Assembly (NCBI GenBank): GCA_017694145.1
Contig: JADINF010000144.1
Location: 1 to 15,941 of the forward strand
DNA from: Candidatus Stercoripulliclostridium pullicola
GTDB lineage: Bacteria > Bacillota > Clostridia > Christensenellales > DTU072
Direction: 5' to 3'
DNA: 15,941 bases
Below, piece after piece: positions 1-7,819 of the stretch. The translations under genes and the position numbers were made by a program. Within the stretch, counting starts at the first letter, position 1; the number at the start of each line of letters is the position of its first letter. The notes under the pieces were generated by a model. The model worked only from the letters and a program-made list of their open reading frames with translations, made no database searches and was not told where the DNA came from.

Positions 1-1353
1 GACGCTCTTCTCGATCTCCTCGTCGGTGGGGATATAGTCGCTCATTTCGCCGTCGTTGAATTTCTTATACGCCGTCATGTCGAAATAGCCCGTTCCGGTC
101 AGTCCGAAAAGTATTACCTTCTTTTCGCCGCTTTCCTTGCACTTCAACGCCTCGTCTATCGCGACGCGGATCGCGTGAGAAGATTCGGGCGCGGGCAGTA
201 TGCCTTCTGTACGCGCGAACGTTTCCGCGGCTCTGAATACGGAGGTCTGCTCCACGCTTCTCGCTTCCATGTATCCGTCGTGATAGAGCTTGCTTATCAC
301 CGCGCTCATACCGTGGTAGCGGAGCCCGCCCGCGTGGTTGGCGGAGGGTATGAAGTCGCAACCCAAAGTGTACATCTTCATGAGAGGAGTGATCTTGCCG
401 GTATCGCCGAAGTCGTAGAGATACTTGCCTCTCGTGAGCGACGGGCAGGAAGCGGGTTCTACGGCGATGAAACGGTAATCGCGTTCGCCGCGCAGCTTCT
501 CGCCCATGAACGGGCTGATGAGTCCGCCGAGGTTGGAGCCGCCGCCCGCGCACCCTATTATCATATCGGGATGTACGCCGTACTTGTCGAGGGCTATCTT
601 GCTCTCGCATCCTATTATAGACTGGTGCAGGAGCACGTGATCGAGCACGGAACCGAGACCGTAACGGCAATTGGGAGTGGATACCGCCACTTCCACCGCT
701 TCCGAAATGGCGCATCCGAGCGAGCCGCCCGTACCGGGATGAGCTTTGAGTATCGCCCTGCCGCATTCGGTGGTGTCCGACGGCGAAGGTATGACCTTCG
801 CGCCGTAGGTGCGCATGACCTCTCTGCGGTGCGGCTTCTGCTCGCTGCTGACCTTTACCATAAATACGGTAAGATCGAGCCCGAAGAAGGCGCAAGCCAT
901 CGACAACGCGGTGCCCCATTGTCCCGCTCCCGTTTCCGTGGTGAGCGAAGTGAGCCCCTCCTGCTTGGCGTAATACGCCTGCGCCGCCGCCGAATTGAGC
1001 TTATGCGATCCCGAAGTGTTGTTGCCTTCGAATTTGTAGTAGATCTCCGCGGGAGTGCCGAGAGCCTTCTCTAGGCAATACGCTCTCACCAGGGGCGAAG
1101 GTCTGTACATCTTATAAAAATTCCTTATTCCTTCGGGGATCTCTATGAATCTGTCCGTCTGGTTGAGTTCCTGCTCCACCACCGCGGAACAAAATACCTT
1201 CTCGAGATCCTCTCTCGTCGCGGGTTCGAGCGTCGCGGGATTGAGCATCGGATCGTGTTTGACCGGCATATCGGCACGGACGTTGTACCAGCTACGCGGC
1301 ATTTCGTCTTCGGTTAAATAGATTTTGTAGGGAATGTCCGTCGTTTTGGTCAT
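1..1353 (-). CDS. trpB: TrpB2-type tryptophan synthase beta-like protein (3' end cut by window)
   Basis: PLP-dependent enzyme expected to condense indole with L-serine to give L-tryptophan in the cytoplasm. I translated 451 codons without a stop; the family is usually about 430-460 residues, so only a few C-terminal residues should be missing. Visible features are the PLP-lysine segment NNTSGSHKLN (K118), TETGAGQWG near 140, and the phosphate-binding loop GCAGGGSNLGG near 268-278. The N-terminal extension before residue 80 and the RPSPLVRA segment point to the TrpB2 branch rather than classic TrpB1. The ATG at 1353 follows an AAGGAGG Shine-Dalgarno about 9 bases upstream. No trpA or other trp gene is visible in the window, so the protein may act alone in indole salvage or with a distant TrpA. 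The Trp-type T-box leader directly upstream independently supports a tryptophan role. Confidence 0.93.
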   Translation of the reverse strand, partial: MTKTTDIPYKIYLTEDEMPRSWYNVRADMPVKHDPMLNPATLEPATREDLEKVFCSAVVEQELNQTDRFIEIPEGIRNFYKMYRPSPLVRAYCLEKALGTPAEIYYKFEGNNTSGSHKLNSAAAQAYYAKQEGLTSLTTETGAGQWGTALSMACAFFGLDLTVFMVKVSSEQKPHRREVMRTYGAKVIPSPSDTTECGRAILKAHPGTGGSLGCAISEAVEVAVSTPNCRYGLGSVLDHVLLHQSIIGCESKIALDKYGVHPDMIIGCAGGGSNLGGLISPFMGEKLRGERDYRFIAVEPASCPSLTRGKYLYDFGDTGKITPLMKMYTLGCDFIPSANHAGGLRYHGMSAVISKLYHDGYMEARSVEQTSVFRAAETFARTEGILPAPESSHAIRVAIDEALKCKESGEKKVILFGLTGTGYFDMTAYKKFNDGEMSDYIPTDEEIEKSV

Positions 1354-1384
1354 TGCTGTGTGCCTCCTTTGAGTAATTTTTTAT

Positions 1385-1421
1385 ATAATAAAATCCCGAC
1401 GCAGACTGTTACTGCGTCGGG
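1385..1421 (-). terminator. T-box regulatory terminator
   Basis: Perfect 10-bp stem CCCGACGCAG / CTGCGTCGGG (1421-1412 with 1404-1395) with a seven-base loop, followed on the minus strand by ATTTTATTATAT. It lies about 40 bases before the trpB start and competes with the T-box antiterminator for CCCGAC. Confidence 0.92.
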
Positions 1422-1662
1422 ACGAATCATATCGTTTCGTGTTGCCACCCGACTTCGCCGAGCATTGAGCCCGACCTTCATTCACGGATACCGTCATATC
1501 CTGACTCTGTTACGGGAGTTCCCGTCCGGCACTACTGACTGATGCGTTCGCACCGACCCTCGGCAGTCCATTCGCTCGGCTTCCGCTTCTCCGTCACACC
1601 GTACCGGATATCTCTCTGCGCTTCCCTCGAGTTACTACTCTGCGTCAACGGTTTATTGTTGT
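1395..1662 (-). ncRNA. T-box riboswitch leader, tryptophan type, upstream of trpB
   Basis: Leader RNA that senses uncharged tRNA and controls read-through into trpB. On the minus strand I see the K-turn-like GAGTAG at 1640-1635, an AGAGAG element at about 1617-1612, and a candidate specifier TGG (1570-1568) in the context GAATGGAC. The T-box core GGGTGGCAACACG lies at 1450-1438. The antiterminator folds canonically: GTCGGG (1453-1448) pairs with CCCGAC (1421-1416), a seven-base bulge TGGCAAC follows, then ACGAA pairs with TTCGT. The same CCCGAC is the 5' arm of the terminator, so the two folds exclude each other. The bulge TGGC would pair with a tRNA end GCCA, meaning discriminator G73, as in bacterial tRNA-Trp. 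The specifier call rests on reading a stem I that I have not folded computationally. Confidence 0.9.
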
Positions 1663-1669
1663 TGGTGCA

Positions 1670-1699
1670 ATGATAGCACCGTAAAGTTTATTTTGTCAA
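1670..1699 (-). promoter_or_regulatory. SigA-type promoter of the T-box/trpB unit
   Basis: Minus strand TTGACA (1699-1694), 18-base spacer, TATCAT (1675-1670). The predicted start of transcription is near 1662, giving a leader of about 310 bases, normal for a T-box unit. Confidence 0.8.
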
Positions 1700-1750
1700 C
1701 GGTTTTTTCTTACATTTCGCGTAAAAATTTTCCGTCGTAAAGAGCCTTTT

Positions 1751-2947
1751 TTATTGCGCGCGCAAAGCGTCTATCGGATTGAGCTTGCTCGCTTTCCGCG
1801 CCGGCAATATCCCGAAGATAAGTCCCACCGCCGCCGAAAAGCCTACCGCGAGCAACACCGTAGTCATCTGGAAAGTGAATTTATATCCGATAAGCAAAGA
1901 AGCGACGTAAGCTATCGAAACGCCTAACGCAACGCCGAGTATCCCGCCGAGAATACTGATAATGACGGCTTCGACGAGGAATTGCGTCATAATCACCGAA
2001 GGTTTGGCTCCGAGCGCTTTCCTCAAGCCTATCTCCGTGGTGCGCTCCGACACCGACACGAGCATCATGTTCATGATCCCGATACCGCCTACCAGGAGCG
2101 CTATCGCGGCAATTCCCGCCAGCATACCGAGTATAAGGTCGGTGATAGTTACGACTATATCCATGACTTCCTGCTGATTTGTCACCGAATAGCCCTGGGT
2201 GGAACCGACTATGTCGGCGCAAATATCGCTCATCTGCGACACGGTGATATTCATCGATTCTGTGTCCGAAACTATGGCGTCGAAAGTGGTTATGAGCCCC
2301 ATCTGCAGGTCGGTCATCGCGACTGTATAGGGAACTATCACCGAATAATTGCCTCTTGTTTCCAAGCCGACGAGATTATTGAGTATCCCCACTATCACGA
2401 AATCCATATTCTGTATCCTGATGGTTTCGCCTATAGGATCGTAGTTGCCGTAGAGGTTTTTCCAGACCGTTTCGCCGAGAACGCAGACGTGCGTCGAGAA
2501 CGCCACGTCGTCGTCGTTGATGGCTCTGCCCGCTTTAAGATTGCCGCCCGCGAAAAGCGAGAAGTAATAATTATTCACCCCCATCACGCTCGCGGAAGAG
2601 GTGTACACGTAATTGTATAAGCTGTTGGTTTCGCCCGGAACGAGCGTGACGGGCTTGTAGGAACGCAGCGAAGGCGAAATACCTTCGACGTTCTCCAGAG
2701 CCGTAAATTCTCTGAGATTGCTGTCGGTAAATCCGGGGATCGCTTTAGTGTCCGTTATCGACACGGTGACTCTGTTGCCGCCGAGCCCCGAGAGCTGTTC
2801 TATGACCGAACTCGTAACGCCCTGTCCTATCGTAATTAACGCGATTATGCTCGCGATACCGATTATGATACCGAGAGTTGTGAGGAAAGTGCGTATCTTA
2901 TTCATTTTGAGATTCTGGAAACTCATTCTGATAATGTCTTTAATCAT
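1751..2947 (-). CDS. MacB/FtsX-type ABC transporter permease
   Basis: Membrane permease of a MacAB-like (type VII ABC) exporter, 398 residues, the usual length for a Gram-positive MacB-type permease without a fused ATPase. Topology is the family pattern: one N-terminal membrane helix at about 20-42, a large extracytoplasmic MacB_PCD domain at about 45-265, then three helices at about 270-297, 322-350 and 358-385. The segment after helix 2, MNMMLVSVSERTTEIGLRKA, and the C-terminal LPARKASKLNPIDALR are hallmarks of the family. The ATG overlaps the stop of the ATPase gene by 8 bases (ATGATTAA), implying translational coupling. These exporters use the ATPase to drive a mechanical motion rather than classical alternating access. 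Substrates in related systems are antimicrobial peptides, macrolides or signals; the substrate here cannot be told. Confidence 0.93.
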   Translation of the reverse strand: MIKDIIRMSFQNLKMNKIRTFLTTLGIIIGIASIIALITIGQGVTSSVIEQLSGLGGNRVTVSITDTKAIPGFTDSNLREFTALENVEGISPSLRSYKPVTLVPGETNSLYNYVYTSSASVMGVNNYYFSLFAGGNLKAGRAINDDDVAFSTHVCVLGETVWKNLYGNYDPIGETIRIQNMDFVIVGILNNLVGLETRGNYSVIVPYTVAMTDLQMGLITTFDAIVSDTESMNITVSQMSDICADIVGSTQGYSVTNQQEVMDIVVTITDLILGMLAGIAAIALLVGGIGIMNMMLVSVSERTTEIGLRKALGAKPSVIMTQFLVEAVIISILGGILGVALGVSIAYVASLLIGYKFTFQMTTVLLAVGFSAAVGLIFGILPARKASKLNPIDALRAQ

Positions 2948-3716
2948 CGTTAAGCCTCCTTCTTCTCCTTTCGCGCAAGGTGGGTTTATCCTCCCATCTC
3001 ACGCCCTCTTCGTCGTATATCTCCGCGTATTCCTCCGCGGAATACATCCTGCCGTCCAGTATGTGCACGATACGTTTAGCCTGTTTGGCGAGCTTCGCGT
3101 CGTGCGTTATCATGATTATGGTCTTACCCTCTTTGTTAAGCTGTTTGAAAAGCTCCATTATCTGCTTACCGGTCGCCTGATCGAGCGCGCCGGTAGGTTC
3201 GTCCGCAAGCAGTATCGCGGGATCGGTGACCATGGCTCTCGCTATCGCCACGCGCTGTTGCTGTCCTCCCGAAAGCTGCTTGGGGCGATTGGTTATCTTG
3301 TCGCCCAGTCCCACTTTGTTGAGCAGTACCATCGCGCGCGCCTTACGTTCCCTGCTCGAAACGCGCGCGTAAATAAGCGGAAGCACCACGTTGTCGATGA
3401 CGGTCATTCTCGGCAGAAGCTGGAATTGTTGAAACACGAAACCTATATCCTTGTTCCTTACTTTCGACAACTCCTTGTCTTTCATTTTGCCGATGTCTTT
3501 TCCGTTGAGGATATACGTTCCGCTCGTCGCCACGTCCAGACAGCCTATAATATTCATAAGCGTGGACTTACCTGAGCCCGAAGGTCCGAGTATCGACACG
3601 AATTCGCCTTCGCGCACCTCGAAGTCCACGTCGTGGAGAACGTGCAACGAATTTTCGCCCATCTCGTAAATTTTGTTGATGCCCTTCATCGAGAGCAATA
3701 CGGTACCTTTTGCCAT
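2940..3716 (-). CDS. MacB/LolD-type ABC transporter ATP-binding protein
   Basis: Cytoplasmic ATPase that powers the adjacent permease, 258 residues. Visible motifs are Walker A GPSGSGKST (44-52), the Q-loop near Q96-97, signature LSGGQQQR (148-155), Walker B ILLADEPTGALD (168-179) and the switch histidine in THD (H205). The sequence is typical of the MacB/LolD/FtsE branch. I chose the ATG at 3716 because it overlaps the adaptor's stop as TAATG and begins just ahead of the conserved first beta strand; an in-frame upstream extension to 3914 lies wholly inside the adaptor gene and has no family resemblance. The Shine-Dalgarno is weak (GGGA), fitting coupled re-initiation. The C-terminus carries an extra charged tail of about 35 residues ending in an arginine-rich RERRRRR run, longer than most LolD-type proteins; its role is unknown. 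Confidence 0.95.
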   Translation of the reverse strand: MAKGTVLLSMKGINKIYEMGENSLHVLHDVDFEVREGEFVSILGPSGSGKSTLMNIIGCLDVATSGTYILNGKDIGKMKDKELSKVRNKDIGFVFQQFQLLPRMTVIDNVVLPLIYARVSSRERKARAMVLLNKVGLGDKITNRPKQLSGGQQQRVAIARAMVTDPAILLADEPTGALDQATGKQIMELFKQLNKEGKTIIMITHDAKLAKQAKRIVHILDGRMYSAEEYAEIYDEEGVRWEDKPTLRERRRRRLNDD

Positions 3717-5155
3717 TATCCCAGAAGCGAACTGATAAGACCGGAATCTGCCTGATATACTATCTTGTCGCCCTCTTCGAGCGAATAACCTTCGTTTACT
3801 TCCACCGCCGCTTCCGAACCCGTAGAAAGCAGTATCTTTATGTAGACGCGCGTTTCTTTGTTGCCGTCTTTGACGATGACGTAAGGCTGTTTGCTTCCGT
3901 CGTAGAAAATACACTTTGTCGGCACGATGAGTTTGTTATATACGACGGTTTTCTGCACCCTGACCGAAACGGAATAATTGACGAGTACTTCCTCGCGCAA
4001 CACCGAGTCGGCGAGATCCACGTCGAGCGCTTCGACGGCTTCCGGAGTAAGCTCCGGATCGTAATAAGTGTAGTCGCCGCAAACCACGCTCGTAGCGTCC
4101 GGATCCTTCTGTAAAGCGCTCCTCGCCACTTTGAGCGAGCGGTTCTCCTCAACGGTAAGATCGAGTTCGGTCGTACTCGCGAAAATTATTTTCGCCTGCA
4201 CGGCGTAATACGAGATCCCTCCGCTGTTACTGCCTTTCACTACGCTGAGTATTTCGGCGACCACTTTTCTGCCGTCGAGCGCGTTGATGGAAACCGCGGC
4301 GTATACGCCGTGTTTTTTACCGTCTTCGAGCGTCAGCTTTTCCGCTTCGCGCAGTTTGGCGTCTATGCTCGCGACGTCGTATTCGGTGACGGTGAAAGTG
4401 GTGTATAACTGGCTCACCGCGAAATTGAATACCCTTTTGTCGAGACTTACGATATCGCCGTTTTTAAGAGAGAAATTGGTTATCGTGTATTCGAAAGAAT
4501 CGGTTTCCTCCGGGGAAGCGTTGACTTCGATGAGCTCTTTGAGATAAGCGGTCGAGACGGTGACTGTTTTCGAGATATCGAATTTGAGATATTCCGAAGG
4601 TATATCTCCCGGGTTGTCCGCTCCCGAACCGAGCAGCACGAGGAAAAAGAAATCGTACAAAGTAGTATCCGAGGTTATATCGCCGGAGACCTTGGCGGCT
4701 TCGTAATCTTCGGTGAGTTTTTCGGTATTCAACGTCATCGGAGAAGCGGTGAAAATGATCTCGGACTCGTCGGAAGTATGGAAATAATTGCGCGTACCGC
4801 GCATATAAGGATTGGCGTAGACGACGTAATACATAAGCGGAGTTTCGTTCCTTACGGCGTCGAATATGTAACTCGACCAGCTGAAATTGCTGTCGTAATC
4901 CTCGAGCACGTCCATATCGGTCACGCCTTCCACGCAGGCGTAGAGAGGCACGGAGCCGCTTATGCCGGTTTCCACTATCGTGCCCGAAGAATTGACGTTA
5001 TTGGAGAGCGAACCGCGCGCGACAGACGCTTCCGCGGTCTGTTCCTTCTTGTTCAATTCGCTCAAGACGACGCTCACCGTGATTATCGCGGCAACGAGTA
5101 TCACGCATACAACGATGATGATAATGTTCTGTTTTGTCCGGAATTTCTTTTTCAT
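3716..5155 (-). CDS. MacA-like membrane-anchored adaptor (divergent MFP)
   Basis: Probable extracytoplasmic adaptor of the ABC exporter encoded just downstream, 479 residues. A short basic N-terminus is followed by one membrane helix at about 10-32, so the bulk lies outside the cell. Residues 44-62 (SVARGSLSNNVNSSGTIV) resemble the start of MFP barrel domains, and residues 398-470, including KLIVPTKCIFYDGSKQPYV and ending in an EGDKIVYQ strand, resemble the C-terminal barrel and membrane-proximal domains of MacA-like proteins. Between them, where MacA has a lipoyl domain and long coiled-coil hairpin, I recognise neither; about 300 residues of mixed, acidic sequence fill the space. The assignment therefore rests on the two ends and on gene order (adaptor, ATPase, permease). 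The start at 5155 has GAGGT about 7 bases upstream. Confidence 0.72.
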   Translation of the reverse strand: MKKKFRTKQNIIIIVVCVILVAAIITVSVVLSELNKKEQTAEASVARGSLSNNVNSSGTIVETGISGSVPLYACVEGVTDMDVLEDYDSNFSWSSYIFDAVRNETPLMYYVVYANPYMRGTRNYFHTSDESEIIFTASPMTLNTEKLTEDYEAAKVSGDITSDTTLYDFFFLVLLGSGADNPGDIPSEYLKFDISKTVTVSTAYLKELIEVNASPEETDSFEYTITNFSLKNGDIVSLDKRVFNFAVSQLYTTFTVTEYDVASIDAKLREAEKLTLEDGKKHGVYAAVSINALDGRKVVAEILSVVKGSNSGGISYYAVQAKIIFASTTELDLTVEENRSLKVARSALQKDPDATSVVCGDYTYYDPELTPEAVEALDVDLADSVLREEVLVNYSVSVRVQKTVVYNKLIVPTKCIFYDGSKQPYVIVKDGNKETRVYIKILLSTGSEAAVEVNEGYSLEEGDKIVYQADSGLISSLLG

Positions 5156-5211
5156 ATCGACCTCGGAAGGGAGAGAACTCCCCCGTACTTACGCGCGAAG
5201 CGTCGGATATA

Positions 5212-5240
5212 ATTTTACCATAAAAATCCGCGCGGTAGAA
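5212..5240 (-). promoter_or_regulatory. Possible extended -10 promoter of the exporter operon
   Basis: Minus strand TGGTAAAAT (5220-5212) fits an extended -10 element. The matching -35 position holds TTCTAC, a poor match. It lies 57 bases before the adaptor start and just after the terminator of the preceding operon. Weak call. Confidence 0.35.
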
Positions 5241-5251
5241 GCCGCCCGCGG
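5221..5251 (-). terminator. Intrinsic terminator ending the aroB operon
   Basis: On the minus strand CCGCG, a GG bulge and CGG pair with CCG and CGCGG across a CTTCTA loop (5251-5228), followed by ATTTTTA. It sits 16 bases past the stop of the two-helix membrane protein gene. Confidence 0.7.
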
Positions 5252-5266
5252 AAATTTCACCTATAT

Positions 5267-5875
5267 TTAACGGTCGGCGTTTTCGGGATTGCGGCAAACG
5301 AAATATTCGTCGTCCAGGAGGGCGTAACCGGTAAGATGCCCGTCCTTTATCATACCGCCTATCGTGCGCAGGAAGTCTGCGCGCTTCGTTTTTTTCATCG
5401 CTTTCATCAGCTCGGTCACGGTCTTGCACTTTCCCGAAGTAACGAGTTCGCTCACCTTCTTACTCTCGTAAACGTGCTTTACGAGCGCCGCCGCGGCAAG
5501 CAGGGAAAGCACGGCAAGTATTATGCCCGCATACTTGTAAGTCGCGACAAAGTATGCCAAAAGCGCTCCTGCGGCACACAAAACCACCAATAACGCGATA
5601 TAAATAAATTCTTTCTCGTATTTTTTCGGCGTGTTGTTGGCGGGTATGGAAACGATGCCCTCGCCTTTTGAGGAAGACGACTTATCGGCGGTATCTTTCT
5701 TATCCCCCGACGCGCCGGCGGTCTCCTGAAGCGCGTTCTCCTCCCTAGCCTTGTCGCCGGCGTGAGAGTTGCCCTCCTCGCCTTTGTCCTCAGTCACAGA
5801 GTACGACGCGACCTTTATTTCTTCCTCTCCGGTCACGGTGAATTTACTTCTTCCGTTATTCTTTTCGACGCTCAT
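5267..5875 (-). CDS. Two-helix membrane protein with possible C-terminal winged-helix segment
   Basis: I do not recognise a named family for this 202-residue protein. Residues 1-88 are hydrophilic, rich in Glu, Lys, Ser and Ala, and look disordered. Two hydrophobic segments at about 90-110 and 114-134 form a membrane hairpin. Residues 148-195 (KCKTVTELMKAMKKTKRADF onward, then GGMIKDGHLTGYALLDDEYF) read like a small winged-helix domain of the kind found at the C-terminus of several Clostridia membrane proteins; that is inference from pattern alone. The start at 5875 overlaps the phosphatase stop as ATGA and has AAAGGAG 7 bases upstream, so it is the last gene of the aroB operon. It may be a membrane partner or target of the neighbouring phosphatase, but nothing in the sequence proves this. 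Confidence 0.85.
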   Translation of the reverse strand: MSVEKNNGRSKFTVTGEEEIKVASYSVTEDKGEEGNSHAGDKAREENALQETAGASGDKKDTADKSSSSKGEGIVSIPANNTPKKYEKEFIYIALLVVLCAAGALLAYFVATYKYAGIILAVLSLLAAAALVKHVYESKKVSELVTSGKCKTVTELMKAMKKTKRADFLRTIGGMIKDGHLTGYALLDDEYFVCRNPENADR

Positions 5876-6351
5876 ATCAGTTCTCCTTTTTTGAGTCTGT
5901 CCGCAAATTCGGCAAGATATCTTTTGATCACCGCCATCGCCGCGTCATACTTTGCCTGACTGCGCGCGAGGAAGGGATCGGGGACCGCCTTGTAGCTTTC
6001 GCCCGCGGCTTCGGAAAGGTTCACGTACTTCGCCTTGTCCGCTTTCGGTATAAGGTACCTGTGCCAGGCTGTCATTCCGATTATCACGTCCGCTTCGCGC
6101 GTGAGATCGGGATAATCGCGTATGTGCCTCGGACGGTGCGCGTCGAGCTCCTCCGAAGTAAAGCCCTCTCCGAGAAGGCTCGCGCGGGCTTTGGAGTGCA
6201 ACTCCTTAGAATGATTAAGTACCGCCGCAGATTCCACTCTGCCCACGATACCCGCGAGCGCCTCGTCTTCTTGTACCATCCTCTTGAACATATACTCGCA
6301 GTACGGACTGCGACATACGTTACTGCTGCAAACGAATAATACGTTAATCAT
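5872..6351 (-). CDS. Low-molecular-weight protein tyrosine phosphatase
   Basis: Cytoplasmic phosphatase of the LMW-PTP family, 159 residues, the normal length. The P-loop C-X5-R-S is at 8-15 (CSSNVCRS), directly after the first beta strand, as in the family, and the general acid is in the DPF motif at 125-127. These proteins remove phosphate from tyrosine, or arginine in the YwlE branch. The residue after the nucleophile and the TAWHRYLIP segment do not let me decide between the two. An arsenate reductase is less likely because the paired resolving cysteines of ArsC are not evident; C13 inside the loop may form a redox disulfide with C8, as in related enzymes. The start at 6351 has AGGAG 7 bases upstream and overlaps the WYL gene stop by 8 bases. 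Confidence 0.92.
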   Translation of the reverse strand: MINVLFVCSSNVCRSPYCEYMFKRMVQEDEALAGIVGRVESAAVLNHSKELHSKARASLLGEGFTSEELDAHRPRHIRDYPDLTREADVIIGMTAWHRYLIPKADKAKYVNLSEAAGESYKAVPDPFLARSQAKYDAAMAVIKRYLAEFADRLKKGELI

Positions 6352-7348
6352 ATTTTTTCTCCTCTCTCTGCGCCGAAATCGCTCTTTCGAGATGTTCGAG
6401 ATAAGCTTCGCGCACGCTTGCGGGCGCGCTTACCGTTATCTTGCCGGGGAAAGTCGCGAGCCAACCGAAAAAGGTGGGACTCACCTGTACTTTCACTTTT
6501 ACGCGGCAGGTATTCTCGTCCAACTTAAGCATATTTACCCGCTCGCCGAATTTATCGACGATCACGTCCGTCACCGACTTATCCGCTACGAGCGAAACTT
6601 CCTCGGTCTTCCCCGCGAACATCGAAAACGCGCGCTTCCTGTACGAAGCCACGTCGTCCGGGTCTAACCAGTCGGCGCGGGTTACCGATTCTCCTTCCGC
6701 TTCCACCTTGTCCATTCTGTCCACGCGGTAAACGGCTACGTTCTCGTATTTGTCGCCGTAAGCCATAAGGTAATAATTGTCGTTGCTGAATACGAGAGCT
6801 ATGGGATTGACCAGATATCTTTCGCCCCCTTTGCGGTAGACCCTCTGCCCTTCGAAATCGTAATCGAAATATCCGAAAGAACACTTCCTGCCCGTAAGTA
6901 TACACGTGTCTATCGTATCGACGGAATAGAATACGTTTTCGTTGGTGTGTTTCACGGTGTCGAAACAAACTATATTCTCTTTGAGGAGTTCCGCGCGGTG
7001 CGCTCCCGCGAGCGAAGCAATCTTATCCACGAGCACTGCGGTCTTTTTCCGAGTGACGAAGGGCGCCGCCTGTACCGCGTCGAGCAGTATTTTGAGTTCC
7101 GCCGTGTCGAAAGCGCGGTCTACGACGTAATACATGTTCGCTTTTTCGCGTACGGTAAGCACTTCGTAACCGAATTCGTTGAGTACGCGAATGTCCTCGT
7201 AAAGCGATTTACGCTCGGCGGGTATTCCCATATCCGCGAGTTTCCGGATAAGCTCCGCCGTGGACATCGGATGTTCCTCGTCGGTTTCCCTGCGAAGAAT
7301 ATCGTATAACGCCATAATTTTGATTTTCTGATTGTTCCTTTTAGTCAT
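6344..7348 (-). CDS. WYL-domain transcriptional regulator with N-terminal HTH
   Basis: DNA-binding regulator of 334 residues, a usual length for this class. Residues about 8-70 form a winged helix (STAELIRKLADMGIPAERKS followed by YEDIRVLNEFGYEV). Residues about 142-215 form the WYL domain, including YFDYDFEGQRVYRKGGERYL and the region around VNPIALVFSNDNYYLMAY, where the namesake triplet reads YYL. Residues about 250-325 fit the C-terminal WCX extension. WYL domains are thought to sense nucleotide or nucleic-acid ligands; the ligand here is unknown. It is transcribed after aroQ with a 24-base gap and overlaps the phosphatase start by 8 bases. The start at 7348 has only a weak GGGG-type ribosome site; the later methionine at codon 12 has none. 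Confidence 0.92.
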   Translation of the reverse strand: MTKRNNQKIKIMALYDILRRETDEEHPMSTAELIRKLADMGIPAERKSLYEDIRVLNEFGYEVLTVREKANMYYVVDRAFDTAELKILLDAVQAAPFVTRKKTAVLVDKIASLAGAHRAELLKENIVCFDTVKHTNENVFYSVDTIDTCILTGRKCSFGYFDYDFEGQRVYRKGGERYLVNPIALVFSNDNYYLMAYGDKYENVAVYRVDRMDKVEAEGESVTRADWLDPDDVASYRKRAFSMFAGKTEEVSLVADKSVTDVIVDKFGERVNMLKLDENTCRVKVKVQVSPTFFGWLATFPGKITVSAPASVREAYLEHLERAISAQREEKKYD

Positions 7349-7372
7349 CGGCGTGCCCCGTAAATATCTACG

Positions 7373-7819
7373 CTACCTGCGCACGGTAAGCTTTTCGACG
7401 AGATAATCTATCGCTTCGAGATAACCGTCGAAGCCCTTGCCCGCGATAAACTTTTCCGCATAAAGACTTATGTAACTGAAATCGCGGAACTTTTCGCGAG
7501 AATGGATGTCGGTAAGATGAACTTCCACCGTGGGAAGCCCTACCGCTTTAAGCGCGTCCAATATAACTACGCTCGTGTGAGTGTAACCGCCCGCGTTGAT
7601 CACTATTCCGTCGAAAATACCGTAAGCTTTTTGTATGAAAGTGACTATTTCGCCTTCCGAATTGCTTTGCGTCACGGTAACGCTCACGCCGCGGCGCGCG
7701 GCGTGAGTTTCTACGGCTTCCACGAGCGCCTTATAATCGCGTTTGCCGTAAAGCTCGGGTTCGCGTATGCCGAGCATATTGAGATTTGCGCCGTTGATAA
7801 CGAGAATTTTCACGCTCAC
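7373..7819 (-). CDS. aroQ: 3-dehydroquinate dehydratase, type II
   Basis: Third step of the shikimate pathway: dehydrates 3-dehydroquinate to 3-dehydroshikimate. The protein is 148 residues, the family's usual length, and forms a dodecamer in characterised members. Visible motifs are NGANLNMLG (10-18), the active-site tyrosine in ELYG (Y24), SNSEGEIV (52-59), INAGGYTHTS (74-83, with N75 and H81) and EVHLTDIHSREKFR (99-112, with H101 and R112). I chose the GTG start at 7819: it overlaps the aroB stop as GTGA, has GGAGG ten bases upstream, and begins right before the first beta strand. An open frame to 7942 exists but its extra 41 residues lie within aroB and are unlike the family. The product follows directly on AroB in the pathway. 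Confidence 0.96.
   Translation of the reverse strand: MSVKILVINGANLNMLGIREPELYGKRDYKALVEAVETHAARRGVSVTVTQSNSEGEIVTFIQKAYGIFDGIVINAGGYTHTSVVILDALKAVGLPTVEVHLTDIHSREKFRDFSYISLYAEKFIAGKGFDGYLEAIDYLVEKLTVRR

Noticed and set aside
65..1074. Long alternative frames on both strands within the trpB region
   Set aside because: The minus-strand trpB frame has PLP-enzyme motifs along its full length; the others are arginine- and histidine-rich shadow translations.
1360..1542. Short plus-strand open frame in the leader of trpB
   Set aside because: It lies across the T-box antiterminator and terminator of the minus strand, which fully explain this stretch.
1700..1750. Terminator after the permease gene
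   Set aside because: The stretch is AT-rich with an AAAATTTT core but forms no GC stem followed by a T-run, so I do not call one.
3717..3914. N-terminal extension of the ABC ATPase frame
   Set aside because: It lies wholly in the adaptor gene in another frame and is basic, low-information sequence; the TAATG junction gives a natural start.
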